From Sinorhizobium sp. (GTDB taxonomy: Bacteria > Pseudomonadota > Alphaproteobacteria > Rhizobiales > Rhizobiaceae), in contig JAPSJG010000104.1 in NCBI GenBank assembly GCA_031178305.1, positions 1 through 10,087 on the forward strand: a stretch of 10,087 nt of DNA, written 5' to 3'. Below the pieces are notes generated by a model. It did no database searches, had not been told where the DNA came from, and was given only the letters and a program-made list of their open reading frames with translations. The translations under genes were made by a program, and so were the position numbers. The first letter of the stretch is position 1, and every line of letters begins with the position of its first letter. This document shows, one piece after another, positions 1-6,023 of this stretch.

Positions 1-703
1 GCGCGTCGCTGTTCGTCGCTTCCGGATCCGGCACGAGCGGCGGATTATCGCGCAGATGCCGATCATGAAAATAGTAGTTCACCGTGTCGAGCCGGAAGCC
101 GTCGACGCCGCGGTCGAGCCAGAAGCGGACGGTCGCAAGCACGGCATCCTGGACCTCCGGATTATGGAAGTTGAGATCCGGCTGCGAGGTCAGGAAATTG
201 TGCATGTAATATTGCCTGCGCACGCCGTCCCATTCCCAGGCCGGGCCGCCGAAGACCGAAAGCCAGTTGTTCGGTGCCGTTCCGTCCGGCTTCGGATCGG
301 CCCAGACATACCAGTCCGCCTTCGGATTGCTCCGGCTCGCGCGGCTTTCGACGAACCAGGGGTGCCGGTCAGAGGTATGCGAGATCACCTGGTCGATGAT
401 CACCTTCAGCCCCAACCGGTGCGCCTCCGCCATCATCTCGTCGAAATCGTCAAGCGTGCCGAACATCGGATCGACATCGCAATAGTCGGAGACGTCATAA
501 CCCATGTCCGCCTGCGGCGAGGTGAAGAAGGGCGACAGCCATATCGCTTCGACGCCGAGTGAAGCGATATGGGGAAGGCGACTCGTGACGCCGCGAAGAT
601 CGCCGATACCGTCGCCATCCGTGTCCTGAAACGAACGCGGATAGACCTGATAGATCACCGCGCCGCGCCACCAATCGTCGCCGGACCTCGTTGCTATTGC
701 CAT
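1..703 (-). CDS. aglA: GH13 alpha-glucosidase (AglA-like), N-terminal 234 codons, cut by window edge
   Basis: A glycoside hydrolase family 13 enzyme expected to release glucose from maltose- or sucrose-type oligosaccharides in the cytoplasm. The ATG at 703 has GAGGG at 711-715, 7 nt upstream. The N-terminus carries VIYQVYPRSF (residues 17-26) and a Ca-binding-like loop DTDGDGIGD (27-35). GH13 region I is DQVISH (104-109), region V is QPDLN (174-178), and region II GFRLD (202-206) holds the predicted nucleophile Asp206. The general acid and the C-terminal domain lie outside the window. The residue after the nucleophile is Thr207; in related enzymes (yeast isomaltase/maltase, Halomonas alpha-glucosidase) Thr here goes with alpha-1,4 preference and Val with alpha-1,6, so a maltase/sucrase-type activity is inferred. 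It is divergent from kdgK. Family is secure. The symbol is given by resemblance to rhizobial AglA; the transporter genes of a typical agl operon are not visible, so it could be a paralogue. Confidence 0.85.
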   Translation of the reverse strand, partial: MAIATRSGDDWWRGAVIYQVYPRSFQDTDGDGIGDLRGVTSRLPHIASLGVEAIWLSPFFTSPQADMGYDVSDYCDVDPMFGTLDDFDEMMAEAHRLGLKVIIDQVISHTSDRHPWFVESRASRSNPKADWYVWADPKPDGTAPNNWLSVFGGPAWEWDGVRRQYYMHNFLTSQPDLNFHNPEVQDAVLATVRFWLDRGVDGFRLDTVNYYFHDRHLRDNPPLVPDPEATNSDA

Positions 704-844
704 TCGCAATCCCTCGCTGCCGCAATCCATCCGAGATGTATCTTCCTGCACCGTCGGAGTAAACGGCAGCCGCAACATTCGCTTGCCCGGCCGGCGCCGC
801 TTCGCTAACCCATTCGATGCAAACCATCGGAGAGGGAGGCGTGA
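704..844. promoter_or_regulatory. Divergent promoter region between alpha-glucosidase and kdgK
   Basis: This 141-bp gap must hold the start signals of both divergent genes. On the plus strand, CTTGCC (782-787) and CTAACC (805-810) are exactly 17 nt apart and resemble the rhizobial consensus CTTGAC-N17-CTATAT (5/6 and 3/6 matches). A start near 817 would leave the kdgK ribosome site (GGGAGG, 834-839) in the leader. On the minus strand, GTTTAC (759-764) and ATACAT (736-741) are also 17 nt apart, a weaker match (4/6 and 4/6). The short palindrome AGATGTATCT (735-744) overlaps that minus-strand -10 candidate and could be an operator half-site. No regulator gene is visible. These are pattern matches by eye only. 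Confidence 0.35.
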
Positions 845-1771
845 ATGGCGGGCAGGATGCTTTCGATCGGCGAGTGCATGGTCGAATTAATGCAGGCGGG
901 CGGAGACATGTTGCGCAAGGGTTACGCCGGCGACACCTTCAATACCGCCTATTACGCCCGCCTCTTCCTGCCGACGGACTGGACGGTGGAGTATTTTACC
1001 GCGGTCGGCGCCGATGTCCTTTCGAGCGAGTTGCTCGCCTTCATGGAAAGCACCGGCGTCGGCACCGGCCATATCGCTCGGATCGAGGGCCGAATGCCCG
1101 GGCTCTACATGATCCACCTGAAGAATGGCGAGCGCAGTTTCTCCTATTGGCGCTCCACCTCCGCCGCCAGGCTTCTTGCCGATGACCCCGACCGACTGCG
1201 GGCAGCGATCGAGGCGGCCGAGATCGCCTTCTTTTCCGGCATCACGCTTGCGATCCTTTCGCTGAATGCCGCCGAGACGTTGCTTGCGGAACTGCGGCGG
1301 GCGAAGGCCGGCGGCAAGCGCGTCGTCTTCGATCCGAACATCCGACCGCGCCTGTGGGAGAGCGCGGAACGGATGCGCGCCACACTCGAGGCCGGCGCCC
1401 GGGCAGCGACCATGGTCCTCCCCAGCTATGACGACGAGGCGATGCATTTCGGCGATGCGTCCGTCGAGGCGACGATCGACCGCTACCGCGCCCTTGGCGT
1501 CGCGGACGTTGCCGTCAAGGACGGCGCCAACGGCGTGACGCTGCAGTTTAGCGGCGGAACGCGCCTCCACCTTCCGGCGGTGCCTGTTTCCGAGATCGTC
1601 GATACCACCAGCGCCGGCGACAGCTTCAACGGTTCATTCCTCGCCCGCCTCGCTCTTGGCGAGAGCCCGGCCGATGCCGCCGCCTTCGCCGCCCGCGTAG
1701 CCGCCGCGGTCATCGGCCATCACGGGGCGCTGGTTGCGCGGGAGACGTTGGTGGCAGAGGGTATTCTTTAA
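845..1771 (+). CDS. kdgK: 2-keto-3-deoxygluconate kinase (PfkB family)
   Basis: A cytoplasmic ribokinase-like sugar kinase, 308 aa, the usual length for KdgK. It would phosphorylate 2-keto-3-deoxygluconate to KDPG, which KDPG aldolase of the Entner-Doudoroff pathway then splits. The N-terminal strand LSIGECMVEL (6-15) and GDTFNTAYYARL (29-40) match the sugar-binding part of PfkB kinases. YWR (101-103) and FDPNIRPRLW (162-171) are typical of KDG kinases rather than ribokinase or fructokinase. The C-terminal PfkB signature DTTSAGDSFN (253-262) supplies the anion hole and catalytic base Asp259; Ser256 in place of the more common Gly is normal in this subgroup. The ATG at 845 has GGGAGG at 834-839, 5 nt upstream. 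A GTG at 841 is in another frame. Another 2-keto sugar acid kinase is possible, but KDG is the best reading. Confidence 0.87.
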   Translation: MAGRMLSIGECMVELMQAGGDMLRKGYAGDTFNTAYYARLFLPTDWTVEYFTAVGADVLSSELLAFMESTGVGTGHIARIEGRMPGLYMIHLKNGERSFSYWRSTSAARLLADDPDRLRAAIEAAEIAFFSGITLAILSLNAAETLLAELRRAKAGGKRVVFDPNIRPRLWESAERMRATLEAGARAATMVLPSYDDEAMHFGDASVEATIDRYRALGVADVAVKDGANGVTLQFSGGTRLHLPAVPVSEIVDTTSAGDSFNGSFLARLALGESPADAAAFAARVAAAVIGHHGALVARETLVAEGIL

Positions 1772-1788
1772 CGGCAGAAGGAGGGATT

Positions 1789-1968
1789 TGCGCCTCACTC
1801 TAGCCCTCTCCCCGCTCGCGGGTGAATGACATCGCCGCCGCATCGCCTACGGCGTCATTAGTGCCCATTTACCTCGCGGAAGCTGAGCGTGTGCCGCAAG
1901 TCCCCTTCTCCACGCCTGCGTCCGCCTGCGGCGAGAAGGCGGCCGGCAGGCCGGACGAGGGGCGAACG
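1789..1968. repeat. Rhizobial palindromic intergenic repeat (RIME-like), two partial units
   Basis: The gap between the kdgK and der stop codons is filled by a sequence of the type dispersed between genes in rhizobia and relatives. The right unit (1901-1964) has CCCCTTCTC at 1902-1910 facing GAGAAGG at 1933-1939, followed by GGCCGGCAGGCCGGA (1941-1955) and CGAGGGG (1956-1962). The 7-bp outer arms pair exactly (1904-1910 with 1933-1939), then two mismatches precede a 3-bp inner stem. The apex holds a near-duplicated GCCTGCG (1914-1920) and GCCTGCG (1924-1930). The left unit (1801-1822, AGCCCTCTCCCCGC and onward) looks like half of a related palindrome broken off after CGCGGG. Between them sits a different stem-loop (1825-1859). 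It lies between convergent genes, so it may help termination, but no T-run follows. The family name is from memory of rhizobial mosaic elements and was not searched. Confidence 0.6.
1825..1859. other. Stem-loop downstream of kdgK, between the repeat halves
   Basis: AATGAC (1825-1830) plus GCCG (1834-1837) pair with CGGC (1850-1853) plus GTCATT (1854-1859). This gives a 10-bp stem with a 3-nt bulge and a 12-nt loop. It lies 54 bp after the kdgK stop and 116 bp after the der stop on the other strand. There is no T-run on either side, so it is not a textbook intrinsic terminator. It may be an internal part of the repeat. Confidence 0.35.
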
Positions 1969-1974
1969 CCGCCC

Positions 1975-3408
1975 TCAACGCCTCTTGCGCGCCTTCGATT
2001 CGTACGGATTCTCCGAGGCGCGGAAATGGACGCGGATCGGCACGCCGGGCATGTCAAAATCCTTGCGCAGGCCGTTGACGAGGTAGCGCACATAGGACTC
2101 CGGCACCGCCTCGGGGCGGGTGCAGGAGATCATGAAACCCGGGGGGCGCGCCTTCACCTGGGTCATGTATTTGAGCTTCAGCCGGCGGCCGGAGACGGCG
2201 GGCGGCGGGTGCTGCACCTGCTGCGTTTCCAGCCAGCGATTGAGACGTGCGGTCGAGATGCGGCGGTTCCAGACCTGGTCCGTCTCGATGATCGCCTGCA
2301 TCAACCGGTCGAGCCCGTAACCTGTATGGCCGGAGATCGGAACGGCGCGGATGCCGCGGGCCTGCGGCAGCAGCCGCTCGGTCTTTTCGCGCAAGTCCGC
2401 CAGCACCGCCTGCCAATCCTCGACCAGATCCCACTTGTTGAAGGCAAGCACCGCCGCCCGCCCCTCGCGCAGAACCAGGTCGACGATCTGCAGGTCCTGC
2501 TTCTCAAACGGAATTGTCGCGTCGAAGACGATGACCACCGTTTCGGCGAAACGGATGGCACGGAGCGCGTCGGCAACGGAAAGCTTTTCGAGCTTCTCCT
2601 GGACCTTCGCCTTGCGGCGCATGCCGGCCGTGTCGAACATCTTGATCGTGCGGTCGCGCCATTGCCATTCGACCGAAATCGAATCGCGGGTAATCCCGGC
2701 CTCCGGGCCGGTCAGGAGCCGGTCTTCGCCAAGGAAGCGGTTGATCAGCGTCGACTTGCCGGCGTTCGGCCGGCCGACGATCGCAACACGCAGCGGCTTG
2801 GTTTCGTCATAGGCAGACTCGACCTCTTCGTTCTCCGCCCCCTCGCCCACTTCGGCCGACCGGACATCGACATCGGTCACCGCGACATCTTCGGCCGGCG
2901 GAAAGGCCCTCTCCTCGCCGAGTGCGGCGACGATTGCATCGCGCAGGTCGAGCATGCCCTGGCCGTGCTCGGCCGAGATCGGGCAAGGTTCTCCGAGGCC
3001 GAGCGTGAAGGCATCGTAGAAGCCGCCTTCCGAGCCGCGCGCCTCGGCCTTGTTGGCGACGACGATGACCGGCTTGCCGCGGCGGCGCAGCATTTCGGCG
3101 AGCGTCTCGTCGGCAGGCGTCAGCCCGGCCTTGGCGTCGATGACGAAGAGCGTCAAATCCGCCTCGTCGATCGCGGCTTCGGTCTGCACCCACATCCGCC
3201 CCTGAAGGCTGTCCGGCGCCGACTGTTCGAGGCCGGCCGTGTCGATGATCCGGAACTTCAAATCGACGAGCTTGGCGTCGCCCGGTCGGCGGTCACGCGT
3301 GACACCCGGCGTATCGTCGACGAGCGCCAGCTTCTTGCCAACCAGCCGGTTGAACAAGGTGGACTTACCGACATTGGGGCGCCCGACAATGGCGACGGTG
3401 AAACTCAT
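1975..3408 (-). CDS. der: Ribosome assembly GTPase Der (EngA), tandem G domains
   Basis: An essential bacterial GTPase that acts in maturation of the 50S ribosomal subunit. The 477-aa product has the full family layout of two G domains and a C-terminal KH-like RNA-binding domain. Domain 1: P-loop GRPNVGKS (9-16), TPGVTRDR (33-40), DTAG (56-59), NKAE (119-122), ISAEHG (144-149). An acidic linker spans about 172-204. Domain 2: GRPNAGKS (212-219), AGITRDS (237-243), DTAG (259-262), NKWD (324-327), ISGHTG (358-363). The KH-like domain covers about 370-465 and ends in a basic tail KARKRR. The first G4 motif has Glu instead of Asp, which I believe is common in alphaproteobacterial Der. The ATG at 3408 gives the standard MSFTVAIVGRPN start; an upstream TTG at 3423 is rejected. 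The gene is 11 bp downstream of the yfgM-like gene and probably cotranscribed with it. Confidence 0.97.
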   Translation of the reverse strand: MSFTVAIVGRPNVGKSTLFNRLVGKKLALVDDTPGVTRDRRPGDAKLVDLKFRIIDTAGLEQSAPDSLQGRMWVQTEAAIDEADLTLFVIDAKAGLTPADETLAEMLRRRGKPVIVVANKAEARGSEGGFYDAFTLGLGEPCPISAEHGQGMLDLRDAIVAALGEERAFPPAEDVAVTDVDVRSAEVGEGAENEEVESAYDETKPLRVAIVGRPNAGKSTLINRFLGEDRLLTGPEAGITRDSISVEWQWRDRTIKMFDTAGMRRKAKVQEKLEKLSVADALRAIRFAETVVIVFDATIPFEKQDLQIVDLVLREGRAAVLAFNKWDLVEDWQAVLADLREKTERLLPQARGIRAVPISGHTGYGLDRLMQAIIETDQVWNRRISTARLNRWLETQQVQHPPPAVSGRRLKLKYMTQVKARPPGFMISCTRPEAVPESYVRYLVNGLRKDFDMPGVPIRVHFRASENPYESKARKRR

Positions 3409-3417
3409 CCTCTGATG

Positions 3418-3422
3418 CCTCA
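3418..3422 (-). promoter_or_regulatory. der ribosome-binding site overlapping the upstream stop codon
   Basis: On the minus strand the sequence TGAGG combines the stop codon of the yfgM-like gene (3420-3422) with a GAGG Shine-Dalgarno core (3418-3421). It lies 9 nt before the der ATG at 3408. A second GAGG (3409-3412) touches the ATG and is too close to serve. The layout suggests ribosomes ending the first gene re-initiate at der, which also favours the 3408 start over the TTG at 3423. Confidence 0.6.
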
Positions 3423-4088
3423 AACCCTGCCGCTGGCGGCGATCACATCGAGCAGCATCTGCGCGCGATTCGCGACACCGCGCGGGCTCTCGGTGTCGTC
3501 GACGATCTGCTGAAACCAGCTCTTCGCCTTTGCGTAGTCGCCCGTCTTATAAGCGGCAAGCCCGAGCGCCTCGCGGGCGGAATGGCGCATGGCGTTCTGC
3601 GGCACGGCCAGCTGTTCGGCTTCAGCGGAAACCTGTTCATAACTTCCGCTATCGATCAGCAGATAGGCCGCGCGCAGCTTTGCGGCGTCGCGCAGCGCTG
3701 CCGGAATACGGCTGTCCTTGCCGATCTCGGAGAACGCCGCGGCGGCCGCTTCGGTTTCACCCTTCTCGGCCTGCAGCGTCGCCGAACGCAGACGCGCGAG
3801 AACCGGATAGGAGCCGTAACCTTCCTGCTCCAGCTTGTTCAGTTCCGCCAAGGCTTCGTCTGACTCGTTCTGCTTGGCGAGATCGAGGGCCGCCAGGAAG
3901 GCATCGCCCGATTGCGACGACGAAGTCTCCTGCCAATAGTCGTAGCCGACCTTGCCCATGGTGCCGAGAACGATCAAGGCGGCAAGCCCGATGATAAGCC
4001 CGCCAAACCGCGCCCAGATGGCTTTCATCTGGTCCGAACGGAGTTCTTCATTGACCTCGCGGATAAAGCTGTCGTCTTGGTTCGCCAT
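3420..4088 (-). CDS. YfgM-like membrane-anchored tetratricopeptide protein
   Basis: A 222-aa protein of the YfgM/TPR_21 type. It has a short cytoplasmic N-terminus (1-27), one hydrophobic segment FGGLIIGLAALIVLGTMGKV (28-47), and an Ala-rich helical region (about 58-215) that would lie in the periplasm. TPR-like signatures include ALAELNKLEQEGYG, AAAAAFSEIG and ALGLAAYKTGDYAKAKSWFQ. In E. coli, YfgM is a single-pass protein near SecYEG that assists periplasmic folding, and its gene lies close to der with bamB between them. Here the two are adjacent and bamB is absent. The same overall order supports the assignment, although sequence similarity of TPR proteins is weak evidence alone. The start is taken as ATG 4088 (MANQDDSF); an open extension to 4160 adds a basic stretch that looks like translated leader. 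The upstream ribosome site is poor (GGGAC repeats). Confidence 0.8.
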   Translation of the reverse strand: MANQDDSFIREVNEELRSDQMKAIWARFGGLIIGLAALIVLGTMGKVGYDYWQETSSSQSGDAFLAALDLAKQNESDEALAELNKLEQEGYGSYPVLARLRSATLQAEKGETEAAAAAFSEIGKDSRIPAALRDAAKLRAAYLLIDSGSYEQVSAEAEQLAVPQNAMRHSAREALGLAAYKTGDYAKAKSWFQQIVDDTESPRGVANRAQMLLDVIAASGRV

Positions 4089-4128
4089 GTCCCGTCCCGG
4101 CTGCCCGGCCTTTTGAGCTAGTTTAAGT

Positions 4129-4181
4129 CTGGAGCGGGAACGCGCGGGAACGCCGCGCAATCATTCTCGGTGCCGCTCCAG
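4129..4181. repeat. Inverted repeat enclosing a tandem 10-mer in the yfgM-der leader
   Basis: CTGGAGCGG (4129-4137) and CCGCTCCAG (4173-4181) are perfect 9-bp inverted copies. The decamer GCGGGAACGC occurs twice head to tail at 4134-4143 and 4144-4153, the first copy overlapping the left arm. The structure lies 41-93 bp upstream of the yfgM-like ATG, inside the 147-bp gap (4089-4235) that must carry the promoter of the yfgM-der unit. I could not identify convincing -35/-10 boxes in this gap. It could be an operator or a leader hairpin. GC-rich DNA makes such repeats less surprising. Confidence 0.45.
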
Positions 4182-4235
4182 GAATTGTGCGCCTTCTACC
4201 CGATTTTGCGCCGCTTGTAAGGGGGAGAACGTCAA

Positions 4236-4823
4236 TTACCCGACGGTGATTGGCGAGGCGCCGATCACGAGCTCGTGCAGCCTCCAGACGATCACACCAA
4301 AGAGCGCAGTCCCGAGCACCGCCGCGGCAAGATCATAGCGGTAGGAGACGAAGGCCGGATAGGTGATCTCACCGGCCCGCCAGCGCTTCTTCATGGAGAT
4401 ACGCAGGATGACGCCCCAGGCGAGAAAGGCGCCGAAGAGCAGGACGGACGCGGTCTCGCCATTGGCGAGGAGATGCGCAAGCGCCCAGATCTTGATCGCC
4501 AGGATAGCCGGATGCTTGGTTGCCACGCGGATCTTGCCGGGCGGCAGGAAGGCGGCGACGAGACAGATCGAGGCGATCAGCATCAGCGCCAGGGCCATGT
4601 GCGCCATGAAGACCGGCGGCGTGTAGAGCATTCCGGTCGTGGCGCGGGCCTGGTCGAAGCCGACCGCGATCAGCGCCAGACCCACGACGGCGGCGATGCC
4701 GTGGATGGCCCGCCAGGTACCGGCGCCACTCCGCTTGATGACCGCCGCGCGAAAGGCGGGAGCGAAGCTGCGAACGAGGTGGATGCCGAGGAAAACCACG
4801 ATACCAAAAACCAGAAGCGCCAT
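4236..4823 (-). CDS. nnrU: NnrU family integral membrane protein
   Basis: A 195-aa inner-membrane protein with about six hydrophobic segments (roughly 2-19, 38-56, 70-92, 105-120, 124-142 and 165-182). The family hallmark is His in and near the membrane helices: GIHLVRS (His15), AIHG (His41), MAHM (His75), TKHP (His104) and LAHLLANGE (His117). NnrU was named in denitrifiers, where it is needed with nitrite and nitric oxide reductase genes. It is related to plant 15-cis-zeta-carotene isomerase, a membrane haem enzyme with His ligands, so haem binding is a fair inference. No nir, nor or nnr genes lie nearby, so a denitrification role is not shown by context. The ATG at 4823 follows GGGTGAG closely. 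It is divergent from the deacetylase gene and 147 bp upstream of the yfgM-der pair. Family secure, function open. Confidence 0.88.
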   Translation of the reverse strand: MALLVFGIVVFLGIHLVRSFAPAFRAAVIKRSGAGTWRAIHGIAAVVGLALIAVGFDQARATTGMLYTPPVFMAHMALALMLIASICLVAAFLPPGKIRVATKHPAILAIKIWALAHLLANGETASVLLFGAFLAWGVILRISMKKRWRAGEITYPAFVSYRYDLAAAVLGTALFGVIVWRLHELVIGASPITVG

Positions 4824-5009
4824 GTCTCACCCGATATGAAGAATTCGGCAGGGAGCGGCGCTCACGCCACCCGCTTCAACCATTTGTTTACCATCGCATA
4901 GCGGGATCGCGCACAAAATTCCAGACGGATCGCAGGATTGCCGCATTGTTGACGAAGGGAAAGCGGCGAACAACTCCTCGCAGTCGCTGATTCTTCCCAA
5001 GAAAACCGT
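4824..5009. promoter_or_regulatory. Divergent intergenic region between nnrU and deacetylase
   Basis: This 186-bp, relatively AT-richer gap must start both genes. TTGACG occurs on the plus strand at 4949-4954 as a possible -35 for the deacetylase, but no good -10 lies 16-18 nt on. A perfect 5-bp inverted repeat, TTCTT-CCC-AAGAA (4991-5003), sits 6 nt before the deacetylase ATG, where a ribosome site is expected. No clear GGAG core is present there. For nnrU I found no clear hexamers. Low confidence in any specific signal. Confidence 0.3.
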
Positions 5010-6011
5010 ATGTCCCGCAAAATCTTCGCGCTCTCCTTTTGCCTTTTTCCCACGCTTGCGCTGGCCGAGCCGCCGTCGCCCGGGAATGAAAAGAACAAGC
5101 AGCTCGTCATCGTCTCCTTCGACGGCGCCCACGACAATGTGCTCTGGGAGAAGAGCCTTGTCATGGCCAAGCGCACCGGAGCGCATTTCAGCTATTTCCT
5201 TTCCTGTACCTTCCTGATGACGAAGGCCGATGGGAAGAAGGGCTATCAAGCACCGGGCCAGAAGCCGGGCCGCTCGAATGTCGGCTTCGCCCAGAATCGC
5301 GAGGAGATTGCCGTCCGCGCCGGCCATATCTGGCGGGCCCATCTCGAAGGCCACGACATCGGCAGCCATGCCTGCGGGCATTTCGATGGCAGGGACTGGA
5401 GCGAGGCCGACTGGAGACAGGAATTCTCATCCTTCCGCACCGCGCTCGTTGATGCCTGGAAGAAAGCCGGTAAGCCGGAGGCCGAACCGGAAGGCTGGGC
5501 GCACTTCGCCCGAACCGGCATTACGGGGTTCCGCGCGCCTTACCTGTCGTTGAGCGACGGCTTGATGCCGGCGATCAAGGCCTTTGGCTTCACCTATGAT
5601 GCAAGCCTCGTCACCAAGGGTCCCGGCTGGCCGACAACCGAGGACGGTCTGCCGCGCTTCGGCCTGCCGCTCATCCCCGAGGGGCCGTCGCACCGGCCGG
5701 TGATCGGCATGGACTACAATCTCTTCATCCGCCATTCGATGGGAATCGAAAACAAAAAGGACAGCGTCCGTTTCGAAGAACGCACGTTGGAAGCGTATCG
5801 CAATGCGTTCGCCCGGGAATATGGCGGCGAGCGCATCCCATTGCAGCTCGGCTTCCATTTCGTCGAAATGAACGGCGGCGCCTATTGGCGGGCGCTCGAC
5901 CGCTTCCTGACGGAGACCTGCAGCAAGCCGGACGTTGCCTGCGTCAGCTATACGGAAGCGCTACCGCTGATCGAGAGCGCGAGAAAGAAGGCGGATAGCT
6001 CCGCCTTCTGA
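5010..6011 (+). CDS. Secreted polysaccharide deacetylase (NodB-homology, CE4-like)
   Basis: A 333-aa exported protein. A signal peptide (MSRKIFALSFCLFPTLALA, cleavage expected near residue 19/20) has no lipobox, so the mature enzyme is periplasmic or secreted. CE4 motifs are visible in order: motif 1 SFDGAHD (36-42, Asp38 as catalytic base), zinc-binding HACGH (His120, His124), motif 3 GFRAPY (173-178, Arg175), YDAS (196-199), and a late FHF (His283) matching the catalytic His motif. The usual motif is a double Asp; here the second, a zinc ligand, is Gly39. The arrangement with HxxxH and RAPY resembles the animal chitin-deacetylase branch more than NodB. The substrate (peptidoglycan, exopolysaccharide or chitooligomer) cannot be told. 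The ATG at 5010 is the only start giving a clean signal peptide, though its ribosome site is weak. It is convergent with bacA, 12 bp apart. Confidence 0.8.
   Translation: MSRKIFALSFCLFPTLALAEPPSPGNEKNKQLVIVSFDGAHDNVLWEKSLVMAKRTGAHFSYFLSCTFLMTKADGKKGYQAPGQKPGRSNVGFAQNREEIAVRAGHIWRAHLEGHDIGSHACGHFDGRDWSEADWRQEFSSFRTALVDAWKKAGKPEAEPEGWAHFARTGITGFRAPYLSLSDGLMPAIKAFGFTYDASLVTKGPGWPTTEDGLPRFGLPLIPEGPSHRPVIGMDYNLFIRHSMGIENKKDSVRFEERTLEAYRNAFAREYGGERIPLQLGFHFVEMNGGAYWRALDRFLTETCSKPDVACVSYTEALPLIESARKKADSSAF
5986..6009 (-). terminator. Probable bacA terminator inside the deacetylase 3' end
   Basis: AGAAGGCGGA (5986-5995) and TCCGCCTTCT (6000-6009) form a perfect 10-bp stem with a 4-nt loop. Read on the minus strand it begins 15 nt after the bacA stop and is followed by TTCTC, a short pyrimidine/T-rich tail. 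This fits an intrinsic terminator for bacA. On the plus strand the stem includes the last deacetylase codons and is followed by TGAGGGACC, with no T-run, so it is less suited to stop deacetylase transcripts. Confidence 0.6.
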
Positions 6012-6023
6012 GGGACCCGGTGG

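Noticed and set aside
56..562. Plus-strand open frame opposite the alpha-glucosidase
   Set aside because: The minus strand encodes consecutive GH13 motifs; this frame has none.
887..1570. Minus-strand open frame opposite kdgK
   Set aside because: Antisense to a kinase with complete PfkB signatures; no domain of its own.
3409..3423. TTG at 3423 as the der start
   Set aside because: It overlaps the upstream stop and adds five non-conserved residues; ATG 3408 gives the standard N-terminus with an SD 9 nt before it.
1822..3513. A 563-codon open frame on the plus strand opposite der
   Set aside because: It is antisense to a complete, motif-perfect Der and rich in Arg, His, Asp and Gly as expected from GC-rich antisense DNA. 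No recognisable domain and no reason to prefer it.
4881..4900. CtrA-like box in the nnrU upstream region
   Set aside because: The TTAA-type half-sites do not match the consensus or its spacing.
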